From the NCBI GenBank assembly GCA_964247055.1, contig OZ176053.1:13516001-13580000 (forward strand): a DNA stretch of 64,000 nt. The letters are read 5' to 3'. The position numbers were made by a program, and so were the translations under genes. Positions within the stretch are counted from its first letter, which is position 1. Every line of letters starts with the position of its first letter. The notes beneath the pieces are model-generated. The model was not told where the DNA came from. It did not search any database and saw nothing but the letters and a program-made list of their open reading frames with translations. Source of the DNA: Paragordius varius (Eukaryota > Nematomorpha). Of this stretch, positions 54,601-64,000 are shown in pieces.

Positions 54601-55746
54601 ATACATTCTCTTATTAAGACTACATCAAAATATAGAGATAGTTTGACAAACTCTTTCATATCCGATTTTTACAACGATACTTTAAAAATTATTGTATAAA
54701 ACTAGTCGCATCAATACTCAAGTTAAACTTTGTCCTTAAAAATCGGATATTGGTCACCAGTGAACAAAATTATTTTTTATACATTCTCTTAGTAAGAAAT
54801 ATAGAGATAGTTTGACAAACTCTTTCATATCCGATTTTTACAACGATACTTTAAAAATTAATGTATAAAACTAGTCGCATCAATACTCGAGTTAAATTTT
54901 GTCCTTAAAAATGGGATATTGGTCACCGGTGAACAAAACTATTTTTTATACATTCTCTTAGTACGACTACATTAAAATATAGAGATAGTTTGACAAATTC
55001 TTTCATATCCGATTTTTACAACGATACTTTAAAAATTAATGTATAAAACTAGTCGCATCAATACTCAAGTTAAACTTTGTCAAAAATCGGATATTGGTCA
55101 CCGGTGAACAAAACTATTTTTTATAATTCTTTTAGTAAGACTACATCAAAATATAGAGATAGTTTGACAAACTCTTTAATATCTGATTTTTACAACGATA
55201 CTTTAAAAATTAATGTATGATTTAGCATACGACAATATTCAAGTTAAACTTTGTCCTTAAAAATCGGATATTGGTGACCGGTGAACGAAACTATTTTCTA
55301 TACATTCTCTTAGAAGGACTACATTAAAATATAGAGATAGTTTGACAAACTCTTTCATATCCGATTTTTACAACGATACTTGAAAAAATTAATGTATAAA
55401 ACTAGTCGTATCAATACTCAAGTTAAACTTTGTCCTTAAAAATCGGATATTGGTCACCAGTGAACAAAATTATTTTTTATACATTCTCTTAGTAAGAAAT
55501 ATAGAGATAGTTTGACAAACTCTTTCATATCCGATTTTTACAACGATACTTTAAAAATTAATATATAAAACTAGTCGTATCAATAAATCGCATCAATACT
55601 CAAGTTAAACTTTGTCCTTAAAAATCGGATATTGGTCACCGGTGAACAAAATTATTTTTTATACATTCTCTTATTAAGACTACATCAAAATATAGAGATA
55701 GTTTGACAAACTCTTTCATATCCGATTTTTACAACGATACTTTAAA
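51681..55746 (+). repeat. 23-monomer HOR copy 2 (4,066 bp)
   Basis: The marks fall exactly 4,066 bp after copy 1: attgatgtataaaaatag 51,861, atatggag 54,277, acgagaataagc 54,353, cttaacaatcgg 54,557. Counting conserved ttgtc sites gives 23 monomers. Nine of them (numbers 1, 4, 5, 9, 10, 12, 15, 16 and 21 from the left) are class B and fourteen are class A. Private differences noticed are tacattaaaatatag near 52,330 and tactcgagtt near 54,890. Confidence 0.94.
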
Positions 55747-58700
55747 AATTTATGTATGATTTAGCATACGACAATATTCAAGTTAAACTTTGTCCTTAAA
55801 AATCGGATATTGGTGACCGGTGAACGAAACTATTTTCTATACATTCTCTTAGAAGGACTACATTAAAATATAGAGATAGTTTGACAAACTCTTTCATATC
55901 CGATTTTTACAACGATACTTGAAAAAATTGATGTATAAAAATAGTCGTATCAATACTCAAGTTAAACTTTGTCCTTAAAAATCGGATATTGGTCACCAGT
56001 GAACAAAATTATTTTTTATACATTCTCTTAGTAAGAAATATAGAGATAGTTTGACAAACTCTTTCATATCCGATTTTTACAACGATACTTTAAAAATTAA
56101 TGTATAAAACTAGTCATATCAATAAATCGCATCAATACTCAAGTTAAACTTTGTCCTTAAAAATCGGATATTGGTCACCGGTGAACAAAATTATTTTTTA
56201 TACATTCTCTTTAAGACTACATCAAAATATAGAGATAGTTTGACAAACTCTTTAATATCTGATTTTTAGAGCGATACTTTAAAAATTAATGTATAATTTA
56301 GCATACGACAATAAGCAAGTTAAACTTTGTCCTTAAAAATCGGATATTAGTCGCCGGTAAAGAAAATAATCTTTTATACATTCTCTTAGTAGTACTACAT
56401 CAAAATATAGAGATAGTTTGACAAACTCTTTAATATCTGATTTTTAGAGCGATACTTTAAAAATTAATGTATAATTTAGCATACGACAATATTCAAGTTA
56501 AACTTTGTCCTTAAAAATCGGATATTGGTGACCGGTGAACGAAACTATTTTCTATACATTCTCTTAGAAGGACTACATTAAAATATAGAGATAGTTTGAC
56601 AAACTCTTTCATATCCGATTTTTACAACGATACTTGAAAAAATTGATGTATAAAAATCGTATCAATACTCAAGTTAAACTTTGTCCTTAAAAATCGGATA
56701 TTGGTCACCAGTGAACAAAATTATTTTTTATACATTCTCTTAGTAAGAAATATAGAGATAGTTTGACAAACTCTTTCATATCCGATTTTTACAACGATAC
56801 TTTAAAAATTAATGTATAAAACTAGTCGCATCAATACTCAAGTTAAATTTTGTCCTTAAAACTGGGATATTGGTCACCGGTGAACAAAACTATTTTTTAT
56901 ACATTCTCTTACTAAGACTACATTAAAATATAGAGATAGTTTGACAAATTCTTTCATATCCGATTTTTACAACGATACTTTAAAAATTAATGAATAAAAC
57001 TAGTCGCATCAATACTCAATTTAAACTTTGTCAAAAATCGGATATTGGTCACCGGTGAACAAAACTATTTTTTATAATTCTTTTAGTAAGACTACATCAA
57101 AATATAGAGATAGTTTGACAAACTCTTTAATATCTGATTTTTACAACGATACTTTAAAAATTAATGTCTAATTTAGCATACGACAATATTCAAGTTAAAC
57201 TTTGTCCTTAAAAATCGGATATTGGTGACCGGTGAACGAAACTATTTTCTATACATTCTCTTAGAAGGACTACATTAAAATATAGAGATAGTTTGACAAA
57301 CTCTTTCATATCCGATTTTTACAACGATACTTGAAAAATTAATGTATGATTTAGCATACGACAATATTCAAGTTAAACTTTGTCCTTAAAAATCGGATAT
57401 TGGTGACCGGTGAACGAAACTATTTTCTATACATTCTCTTAGAAGGACTACATTAAAATATAGAGATAGTTTGACAAACTCTTTCATATCCGATTTTTAC
57501 AACGATACTTGAAAAAATTAATGTATAAAACTAGTCGTATCAATACTCAAGTTAAACTTTGTCCTTAAAAATCGGATATTGGTCACCAGTGAACAAAATT
57601 ATTTTTTATACATTCTCTTAGTAAGAAATATAGAGATAGTTTGTCAAATTCTTTTCATATCCGATTTTTACAACGATACTTTAAAAATTAATGTATGATT
57701 TAGCATACGACAATATTCAAGTTAAACTTTGTCCTTAAAAATCGGATATTGGTGACCGGTGAACGAAACTATTTTCTATACATTCTCTTAGAAGGACTAC
57801 ATTAAAATATAGAGATAGTTTGACAAACTCTTTCATATCCGATTTTTACAACGATACTTGAAAAAATTGATGTATGAAAATCGTATCAATACTCAAGTTA
57901 AACTTTGTCCTTAAAAATCGGATATTGGTCACCAGTGAATAAAATTATTTTTTATACATTCTCTTAGTAAGAAATATAGAGATAGTTTGACAAACTCTTT
58001 CATATCCGATTTTTACAACGATACTTTAAAAATTAATGTATAAAACTAGTCATATCAATAAATCGCATCAATACTCAAGTTAAACTTTGTCCTTAAAAAT
58101 CGGATATTGGTCACCGGTGAACAAAATTATTTTTTATACATTCTCTTTAAGACTACATCAAAATATAGAGATAGTTTGACAAACTCTTTAATATCTGATT
58201 TTTAGAGCGATACTTTAAAAATTAATGTATAATTTAGCATACGACAATAAGCAAGTTAAACTTTGTCCTTAAAAATCGGATAATAGTCGCCGGTAAAGAA
58301 AATAATCTTTTATACATTCTCTTAGTAGTACTACATCAAAATATAGAGATAGTTTGACAAACTCTTTAATATCTGATTTTTAGAGCGATACTTTAAAAAT
58401 TAATGTATAATTTAGCATACGAGAATAAGCAAGTTAAACTTTGTCCTTAAAAATCGGATATTGGTCTCCGGTGAACAAAATTATTTTTTATACATTCTAT
58501 TATTAAGATACATCAAAATATAGAGATAGTTTGACTAACTCTTTCATATCCGATTTTTACAACGATACTTTTAAAATTAATGTATAAAACTAATCGCATC
58601 AATACTCAAGTTAAACTTTGTCCTTAACAATCGGATATTGGTCTTTGGTGAACAAAATTATTTTTTATACATTCTCTTATTAAGACTACATCAAAATATA

Positions 58701-59812
58701 GAGATAGTTTGACAAACTCTTTCATATCCGATTTTTACAACGATACTTTAAAAATTATTGTATAAAACTAGTCGCATCAATACTCAAGTTAAACTTTGTC
58801 CTTAAAAATCGGATATTGGTCACCAGTGAACAAAATTATTTTTTATACATTCTCTTAGTAAGAAAAATAGAGATAGTTTGACAAACTCTTTCATATCCGA
58901 TTTTTACAACGATACTTTAAAAATTAATGTATAAAACTAGTCGCATCAATACTCAAGTTAAATTTTGTCCTTAAAAATGGGATATTGGTCACCGGTGAAC
59001 AAAACTATTTTTTATACATTCTCTTAGTACGACTACATTAAAATATAGAGATAGTTTGACAAATTCTTTCATATCCGATTTTTACAACGATACTTTAAAA
59101 ATTAATGTATAAAACTAGTCGCATCAATACTCAAGTTAAACTTTGTCAAAAATCGGATATTGGTCACCGGTGAACAAAACTATTTTTTATAATTCTTTTA
59201 GTAAGACTACATCAAAATATAGAGATAGTTTGACAAACTCTTTAATATCTGATTTTTACAACGATACTTTAAAAATTAATGTATGATTTAGCATACGACA
59301 ATATTCAAGTTAAACTTTGTCCTTAAAAATCGGATATTGGTGACCGGTGAACGAAACTATTTTCTATACATTCTCTTAGAAGGACTACATTAAAATATAG
59401 AGATAGTTTGACAAACTCTTTCATATCCGATTTTTACAACGATACTTGAAAAAATTAATGTATAAAACTAGTCGTATCAATACTCAAGTTAAACTTTGTC
59501 CTTAAAAATCGGATATTGGTCACCAGTGAACAAAATTATTTTTTATACATTCTCTTAGTAAGAAATATAGAGATAGTTTGACAAACTCTTTCATATCCGA
59601 TTTTTACAACGATACTTTAAAAATTAATATATAAAACTAGTCGTATCAATAAATCGCATCAATACTCAAGTTAAACTTTGTCCTTAAAAATCGGATATTG
59701 GTCACCGGTGAACAAAATTATTTTTTATACATTCTCTTATTAAGACTACATCAAAATATAGAGATAGTTTGACAAACTCTTTCATATCCGATTTTTACAA
59801 CGATACTTTGAA
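55747..59812 (+). repeat. 23-monomer HOR copy 3 (4,066 bp)
   Basis: Marks again at +4,066: acgagaataagc 58,419 and cttaacaatcgg 58,623. Private differences noticed are gtcaaattctttt near 57,645, ggataatagtcgcc near 58,280, atatagag in place of atatggag near 58,340, and gtaagaaaaatag near 58,860. The periodicity fails at about 59,810, where ctttgaaaattaatg replaces ctttaaaaatttatg. Confidence 0.93.
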
Positions 59813-59930
59813 AATTAATGTATAAAACTAGTCGCATCAATACTCAAGTTAAACTTTGTCAAAAATCGGATATTGGTCACCGGTGAACAAAACTATTTTC
59901 TATACATTCTCTTAGAAGGACTACATTAAA

Positions 59931-59963
59931 ATATAGAGATAGTTTGACAAACTATCTCTATAT
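59931..59963. other. Perfect 33-bp palindrome, copy 1
   Basis: The arms atatagagatagtttg and caaactatctctatat are exact reverse complements around a single A. The usual monomer has caaactctttcatat in the right-arm position, so the right arm has been rewritten to match the left and gained 1 bp. This is the signature expected of template switching on a quasi-palindrome. Confidence 0.93.
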
Positions 59964-60052
59964 CCGATTTTTACAACGATACTTGAAAAAATTAATGTAT
60001 AAAACTAGTCGTATCAATACTCAAGTTAAACTTTGTCCTTAAAAATCGGATA

Positions 60053-60070
60053 TTGGTCACCGGTGACCAA
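60053..60070. other. Perfect 18-bp palindrome centred on ACCGGT
   Basis: TTGGTCACCGGTGACCAA is a perfect palindrome. The usual monomer has TTGGTCACCGGTGAACAA with one mismatched pair (example at 18,290-18,307). The perfect form also occurs at 60,766-60,783, 61,124-61,141 and 63,063-63,080. Class B monomers carry tgaccggtga and lose the outer symmetry. Confidence 0.9.
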
Positions 60071-60288
60071 AATTATTTTTTATACATTCTCTTAGAAGGA
60101 CTACATTAAAATATAGAGATAGTTTGACTAACTCTTTCATATCCGATTTTTACAACGATACTTTTAAAATTAATGTATGATTAAGCATACGACAATATTC
60201 AAGTTAAACTTTGTCCTTAAAAATCGGATATTGGTGACCGGTGAACGAAACTATTTTCTATACATTCTCTTAGAAGGACTACATTAAA

Positions 60289-60321
60289 ATATAGAGATAG
60301 TTTGACAAACTATCTCTATAT
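60289..60321. other. Perfect 33-bp palindrome, copy 2
   Basis: Same arms and single-base centre as at 59,931, 358 bp further on. The monomer between them has the unmodified sequence. Confidence 0.93.
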
Positions 60322-60643
60322 CCGATTTTTACAACGATACTTGAAAAAATTAATGTATAAAACTAGTCGTATCAATACTCAAGTTAAACTTTGTCCTTAA
60401 AAATCGGATATTGGTCACCGGTGAACAAAATTATTTTTTATACATTCTCTTATTAAGACTACATCAAAATATAGAGATAGTTTGACAAACTCTTTCATAT
60501 CCGATTTTTACAACGATACTTTGAAAATTAATGTATAAAACTAGTCGCATCAATACTCAAGTTAAACTTTGTCAAAAATCGGATATTGGTCACCGGTGAA
60601 CAAAACTATTTTCTATACATTCTCTTAGAAGGACTACATTAAA

Positions 60644-60676
60644 ATATAGAGATAGTTTGACAAACTATCTCTATAT
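60644..60676. other. Perfect 33-bp palindrome, copy 3
   Basis: Same palindrome, 713 bp after copy 1. It was spread by the tetramer duplication and did not arise anew. Confidence 0.93.
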
Positions 60677-61001
60677 CCGATTTTTACAACGATACTTGAA
60701 AAAATTAATGTATAAAACTAGTCGTATCAATACTCAAGTTAAACTTTGTCCTTAAAAATCGGATATTGGTCACCGGTGACCAAAATTATTTTTTATACAT
60801 TCTCTTAGAAGGACTACATTAAAATATAGAGATAGTTTGACTAACTCTTTCATATCCGATTTTTACAACGATACTTTTAAAATTAATGTATGATTTAGCA
60901 TACGACAATATTCAAGTTAAACTTTGTCCTTAAAAATCGGATATTGGTGACCGGTGAACGAAACTATTTTCTATACATTCTCTTAGAAGGACTACATTAA
61001 A

Positions 61002-61034
61002 ATATAGAGATAGTTTGACAAACTATCTCTATAT
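61002..61034. other. Perfect 33-bp palindrome, copy 4
   Basis: Same palindrome, 713 bp after copy 2. No further copy was seen to the right; the next monomers have the ordinary ctctttaatatc or ctctttcatatc arm. Confidence 0.93.
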
Positions 61035-61189
61035 CCGATTTTTACAACGATACTTGAAAAAATTAATGTATAAAACTAGTCGTATCAATACTCAAGTTAA
61101 ACTTTGTCCTTAAAAATCGGATATTGGTCACCGGTGACCAAAATTATTTTTTATACATTCTCTTATTAAGACTACATCAAAATATAGAG

Positions 61190-61800
61190 ATAGTTTGACA
61201 AACTCTTTAATATCTGATTTTTACAACGATACTTTAAAAATTAATGTATGATTTAGCATACGACAATATTCAAGTTAAACTTTGTCCTTAAAAATCGGAT
61301 ATTGGTGACCGGTGAACGAAACTATTTTCTATACATTCTCTTAGAAGGACTACATTAAAATATAGAGATAGTTTGACAAACTCTTTCATATCCGATTTTT
61401 ACAACGATACTTGAAAAAATTAATGTATAAAACTAGTCGTATCAATACTCAAGTTAAACTTTGTCCTTAAAAATCGGATAATGGTCACCAGTGAACAAAA
61501 TTATTTTTTATACATTCTCTTAGTAAGAAATATAGAGATAGTTTGACAAACTCTTTCATATCCGATTTTTACAACGATACTTTAAAAATTAATATATAAA
61601 ACTAGTCGTATCAATAAATCGCATCAATACTCAAGTTAAACTTTGTCCTTAAAAATCGGATATTGGTCACCGGTGAACAAAATTATTTTTTATACATTCT
61701 CTTATTAAGACTACATCAAAATATAGAGATAGTTTGACAAACTCTTTCATATCCGATTTTTACAACGATACTTTGAAAATTAATGTATAAAACTAGTCGC
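61190..61800 (+). repeat. Displaced copy of the 23-mer HOR tail
   Basis: The sequence matches 59,225-59,835 at an offset of 1,965 bp (aatatataaaac at 59,626 and 61,591), including the 13-bp duplication monomer and the ctttgaaaattaatg monomer. One visible difference is ggataatggtcacc. So the HOR tail was duplicated around the 713-bp block. Confidence 0.85.
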
Positions 61801-63430
61801 ATCAATACTCAAGTTAAACTTTGTCAAAAATCGGATATTGGTCACCGGTGAACAAAACTATTTTTTATACATTCTTTTAGTAAGACTACATCAAAATATA
61901 GAGATAGTTTGACTAACTCTTTCATCTCCGATTTTTACAACGATACTTTGAAAATTAATGTATAAAACTAGTCGCATCAATACTCAAGTTAAACTTTGTC
62001 AAAAATCGGATATTGGTCACCGGTGAACAAAACTATTTTTTATACATTCTTTTAGTAAGACTACATCAAAATATAGAGATAGTTTGACTAACTCTTTCAT
62101 ATCCGATTTTTACAACGATACTTTTAAAATTAATGTATAAAACTAATCGCATCAATACTCAAGTTAAACTTTGTCCTTAACAATCGGATATTGGTCTTTG
62201 GTGAACAAAATTATTTTTTATACATTCTCTTATTAAGACTACATCAAAATATAGAGATAGTTTGACAAACTCTTTCATCTCCGATTTTTACAACGATACT
62301 TTGAAAATTAATGTATAAAACTAGTCGCATCAATACTCAAGTTAAACTTTGTCAAAAATCGGATATTGGTCACCGGTGAACAAAACTATTTTTTATACAT
62401 TCTTTTAGTAAGACTACATCAAAATATAGAGATAGTTTGACTAACTCTTTCATATCCGATTTTTACAACGATACTTTGAAAATTAATGTATAAAACTAGT
62501 CGCATCAATACTCAAGTTAAACTTTGTCAAAAATCGGATATTGGTCACCGGTGAACAAAACTATCTTTTATACATTCTCTTAGTAGTACTACATCAAAAT
62601 ATAGAGATAGTTTGACAAACTCTTTCATCTCCGATTTTTACAACGATACTTTGAAAATTAATGTATAAAACTAGTCGCATCAATACTCAAGTTAAACTTT
62701 GTCAAAAATCGGATATTGGTCACCGGTGAACAAAACTATTTTTTATACATTCTTTTAGTAAGACATCAAAATATAGAGATAGTTTGACTAACTCTTTCAT
62801 CTCCGATTTTTACAACGATACTTTGAAAATTAATGTATAAAACTAGTCGCATCAATACTCAAGTTAAACTTTGTCAAAAATCGGATATTGGTCACCGGTG
62901 AACAAAACTATTTTTTATACATTCTTTTAGTAAGACTACATCAAAATATAGAGATAGTTTGACTAACTCTTTCATCTCCGATTTTTACAACGATACTTTG
63001 AAAATTAATGTATAAAACTAGTCGCATCAATACTCAAGTTAAACTTTGTCAAAAATCGGATATTGGTCACCGGTGACCAAAACTATTTTTTATACATTCT
63101 TTTAGTAAGACTACATCAAAATATAGAGATAGTTTGACTAACTCTTTCATCTCCGATTTTTACAACGATACTTTGAAAATTAATGTATAAAACTAGTCGC
63201 ATCAATACTCAAGTTAAACTTTGTCAAAAATCGGATATTGGTCACCGGTGAACAAAACTATTTTTTATACATTCTTTTAGTAAGACTACATCAAAATATA
63301 GAGATAGTTTGACTAACTCTTTCATCTCCGATTTTTACAACGATACTTTGAAAATTAATGTATAAAACTAGTCGCATCAATACTCAAGTTAAACTTTGTC
63401 AAAAATCGGATATTGGTCACCGGTGAACAA
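61780..63430 (+). repeat. Run of near-identical 175-bp monomers
   Basis: Successive tcgg anchors at 61,831, 62,006, 62,184, 62,359, 62,534, 62,709, 62,881, 63,056, 63,231 and 63,406 are mostly 175 bp apart. The exceptions are one 178-bp gap and one 172-bp gap (gacatcaaa in place of gactacatcaaa). The monomers share gtcaaaaatcgg, ctttgaaaattaatg, tttgactaactc and, in most, tttcatctccg. One monomer (62,184) is the ggtctttggtg type from the 23-mer. This is single-monomer amplification with no HOR, the youngest-looking local event in satellite 2. Confidence 0.9.
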
Positions 63431-64000
63431 AACTATTTTTTATACATTCTCTTACTAAGACTACATTAAAATATAGAGATAGTTTGACAAATTCTTTCAT
63501 ATCCGATTTTTACAACGATACTTTAAAAATTAATGTATGATTTAGCATACGACAATATTCAAGTTAAACTTTGTCCTTAAAAATCGGATATTGGTGACCG
63601 GTGAACGAAACTATTTTCTATACATTCTCTTAGAAGGACTACATTAAAATATAGAGATAGTTTGACAAACTCTTTCATATCCGATTTTTACAACGATACT
63701 TTAAAAATTAATGTATAAAACTAGTCGCATCAATACTCAAGTTAAATTTTGTCCTTAAAAATGGGATATTGGTCACCGGTGAACAAAACTATTTTTTATA
63801 CATTCTCTTAGTACGACTACATTAAAATATAGAGATAGTTTGACAAATTCTTTCATATCCGATTTTTACAACGATACTTTAAAAATTAATGTATAAAACT
63901 AGTCGCATCAATACTCAAGTTAAACTTTGTCAAAAATCGGATATTGGTCACCGGTGAACAAAACTATTTTTTATAATTCTTTTAGTAAGACTACATCAAA
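63431..64000 (+). repeat. Return to 23-mer-type satellite 2
   Basis: A class B monomer (tgtatgatttagcatacg near 63,535) is followed by monomers with tagtacgactacatt and ttttataattctttt, the same order as at about 58.9-59.2 kb in HOR copy 3. The array continues past the right edge. Confidence 0.85.

Larger units (their letters stand above)
59660..61205 (+). repeat. 713-bp (4-monomer) tandem block with perfect palindromes
   Basis: Two copies and a short third piece repeat at exactly 713 bp; for example, gactaactctttc occurs at 60,126 and 60,839. Each tetramer contains two monomers with a perfect 33-bp palindrome and one with a perfect 18-bp palindrome. One monomer of each tetramer is class B and one is the 175-bp gtcaaaaatcgg type. 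The block interrupts what would have been a fourth 23-mer copy. Confidence 0.9.
8911..64000 (+). repeat. Satellite 2: 178-bp tandem array
   Basis: Roughly 310 monomers, estimated as length divided by period, run head-to-tail to the right edge of the window. Using tacatcaaaatatag as the start, the unit is 178 bp (for example 9,102 to 9,280) and about 27.5% GC. Landmarks are gatagtttgacaaac (offset 18-32), the inverted-repeat arm atatccgattttta (38-51), actagtcgcatc (81-92), the opposite arm taaaaatcggatat (117-130), the dyad ttggtcaccggtgaacaa (130-147) and a T-rich end tttttatacattctc. Variants are 191 bp (13-bp duplication), 175 bp (gtcaaaaatcgg), about 174 bp (gatagttgacctc) and 169 bp (gtaagaaatatag). 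I see no homology with satellite 1, no gene, no element insertion and no orientation switch. A centromeric role is inferred, not shown. Confidence 0.98.

Noticed and set aside
47618-59812. Origin of replication or promoter signals in the AT-rich stretches.
   Set aside because: TATA-like words occur in every monomer as a result of composition. Nothing distinguishes one site from its hundreds of copies.
59931-61034. Inverted monomer (orientation switch) as the source of the 33-bp palindromes.
   Set aside because: The sequence on both sides of each palindrome continues in the same orientation and register, so only the short right arm has changed.
8911-64000. CRISPR-like array of regular repeats.
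   Set aside because: The repeat unit fills the whole period. There are no unique spacers of constant length between short direct repeats, and the scale (178 bp) and HOR structure are those of a eukaryotic satellite.
1-64000. CENP-B box (core TTCG....A..CGGG).
   Set aside because: I looked for it in both monomers. Fragments such as tttcgattttagg in satellite 1 type B and attcgtcaccgg in satellite 2 lack the CGGG part at the right spacing.
1-64000. Homology between satellite 1 and satellite 2.
   Set aside because: Shared strings are only short AT-rich words. The order of GC-containing landmarks differs completely.

Overview
This 64-kb window is entirely satellite DNA. I found no gene, RNA gene, transposon or retroelement in it. 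It holds two unrelated AT-rich tandem repeats that abut directly at about position 8,911. Every monomer I followed runs head-to-tail in one direction. The organism is a eukaryote, and the window looks like centromeric or pericentromeric heterochromatin: nucleosome-sized monomers (173 and 178 bp, 26-28% GC by hand count), nested higher-order repeats (HORs) and no unique sequence. Plants and insects both fit. Nothing here fixes the taxon, and I do not recognise either monomer.

Satellite 1 (1-8,911) has 51 whole 173-bp monomers and one cut monomer. Nine distinguishable monomers form a 1,555-bp HOR at 1-1,555, 2,590-4,144, 4,145-5,699 and 5,700-7,254, with exact spacing and no difference noticed between copies. 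An irregular island (1,556-2,589) interrupts the series. From 7,255 the fifth copy decays, and the last monomers before the junction carry private changes. Within the nonamer two monomer classes alternate, which points to an ancestral dimer.

Satellite 2 (8,911 to the window end) has roughly 310 monomers of a 178-bp unit. Each unit carries a 14-bp inverted repeat with a 65-bp spacer and a near-perfect 18-bp dyad centred on ACCGGT. Length variants include a 13-bp internal duplication (191 bp), a 3-bp deletion (175 bp) and a 9-bp deletion. The left part (8.9-20.5 kb) is a mosaic with short segmental duplications (offsets 704, 900, 3,024 and 3,913 bp). From 20.5 to 33.6 kb long HOR copies of about 4.04-4.40 kb differ by whole monomers. 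Duplications with offsets of 2,470 bp (32.2-36.9 kb) and 3,057 bp (36.9-41.3 kb) follow.

Near 43,571 a second monomer class (B) appears. Inside an otherwise shared monomer a block of about 14 bp is replaced at constant length. From 47.6 to 59.8 kb a 23-monomer, 4,066-bp HOR mixing A and B monomers repeats three times almost unchanged. Next comes a 713-bp tetramer block (59.7-61.2 kb) in which quasi-palindromes have become perfect 33-bp and 18-bp palindromes, then a run of near-identical 175-bp monomers (61.8-63.4 kb), and at the end a return to the 23-mer type. The pattern fits repeated unequal exchange, gene conversion and local amplification, with the cleanest and probably youngest copies in satellite 1 and in the right third of satellite 2.
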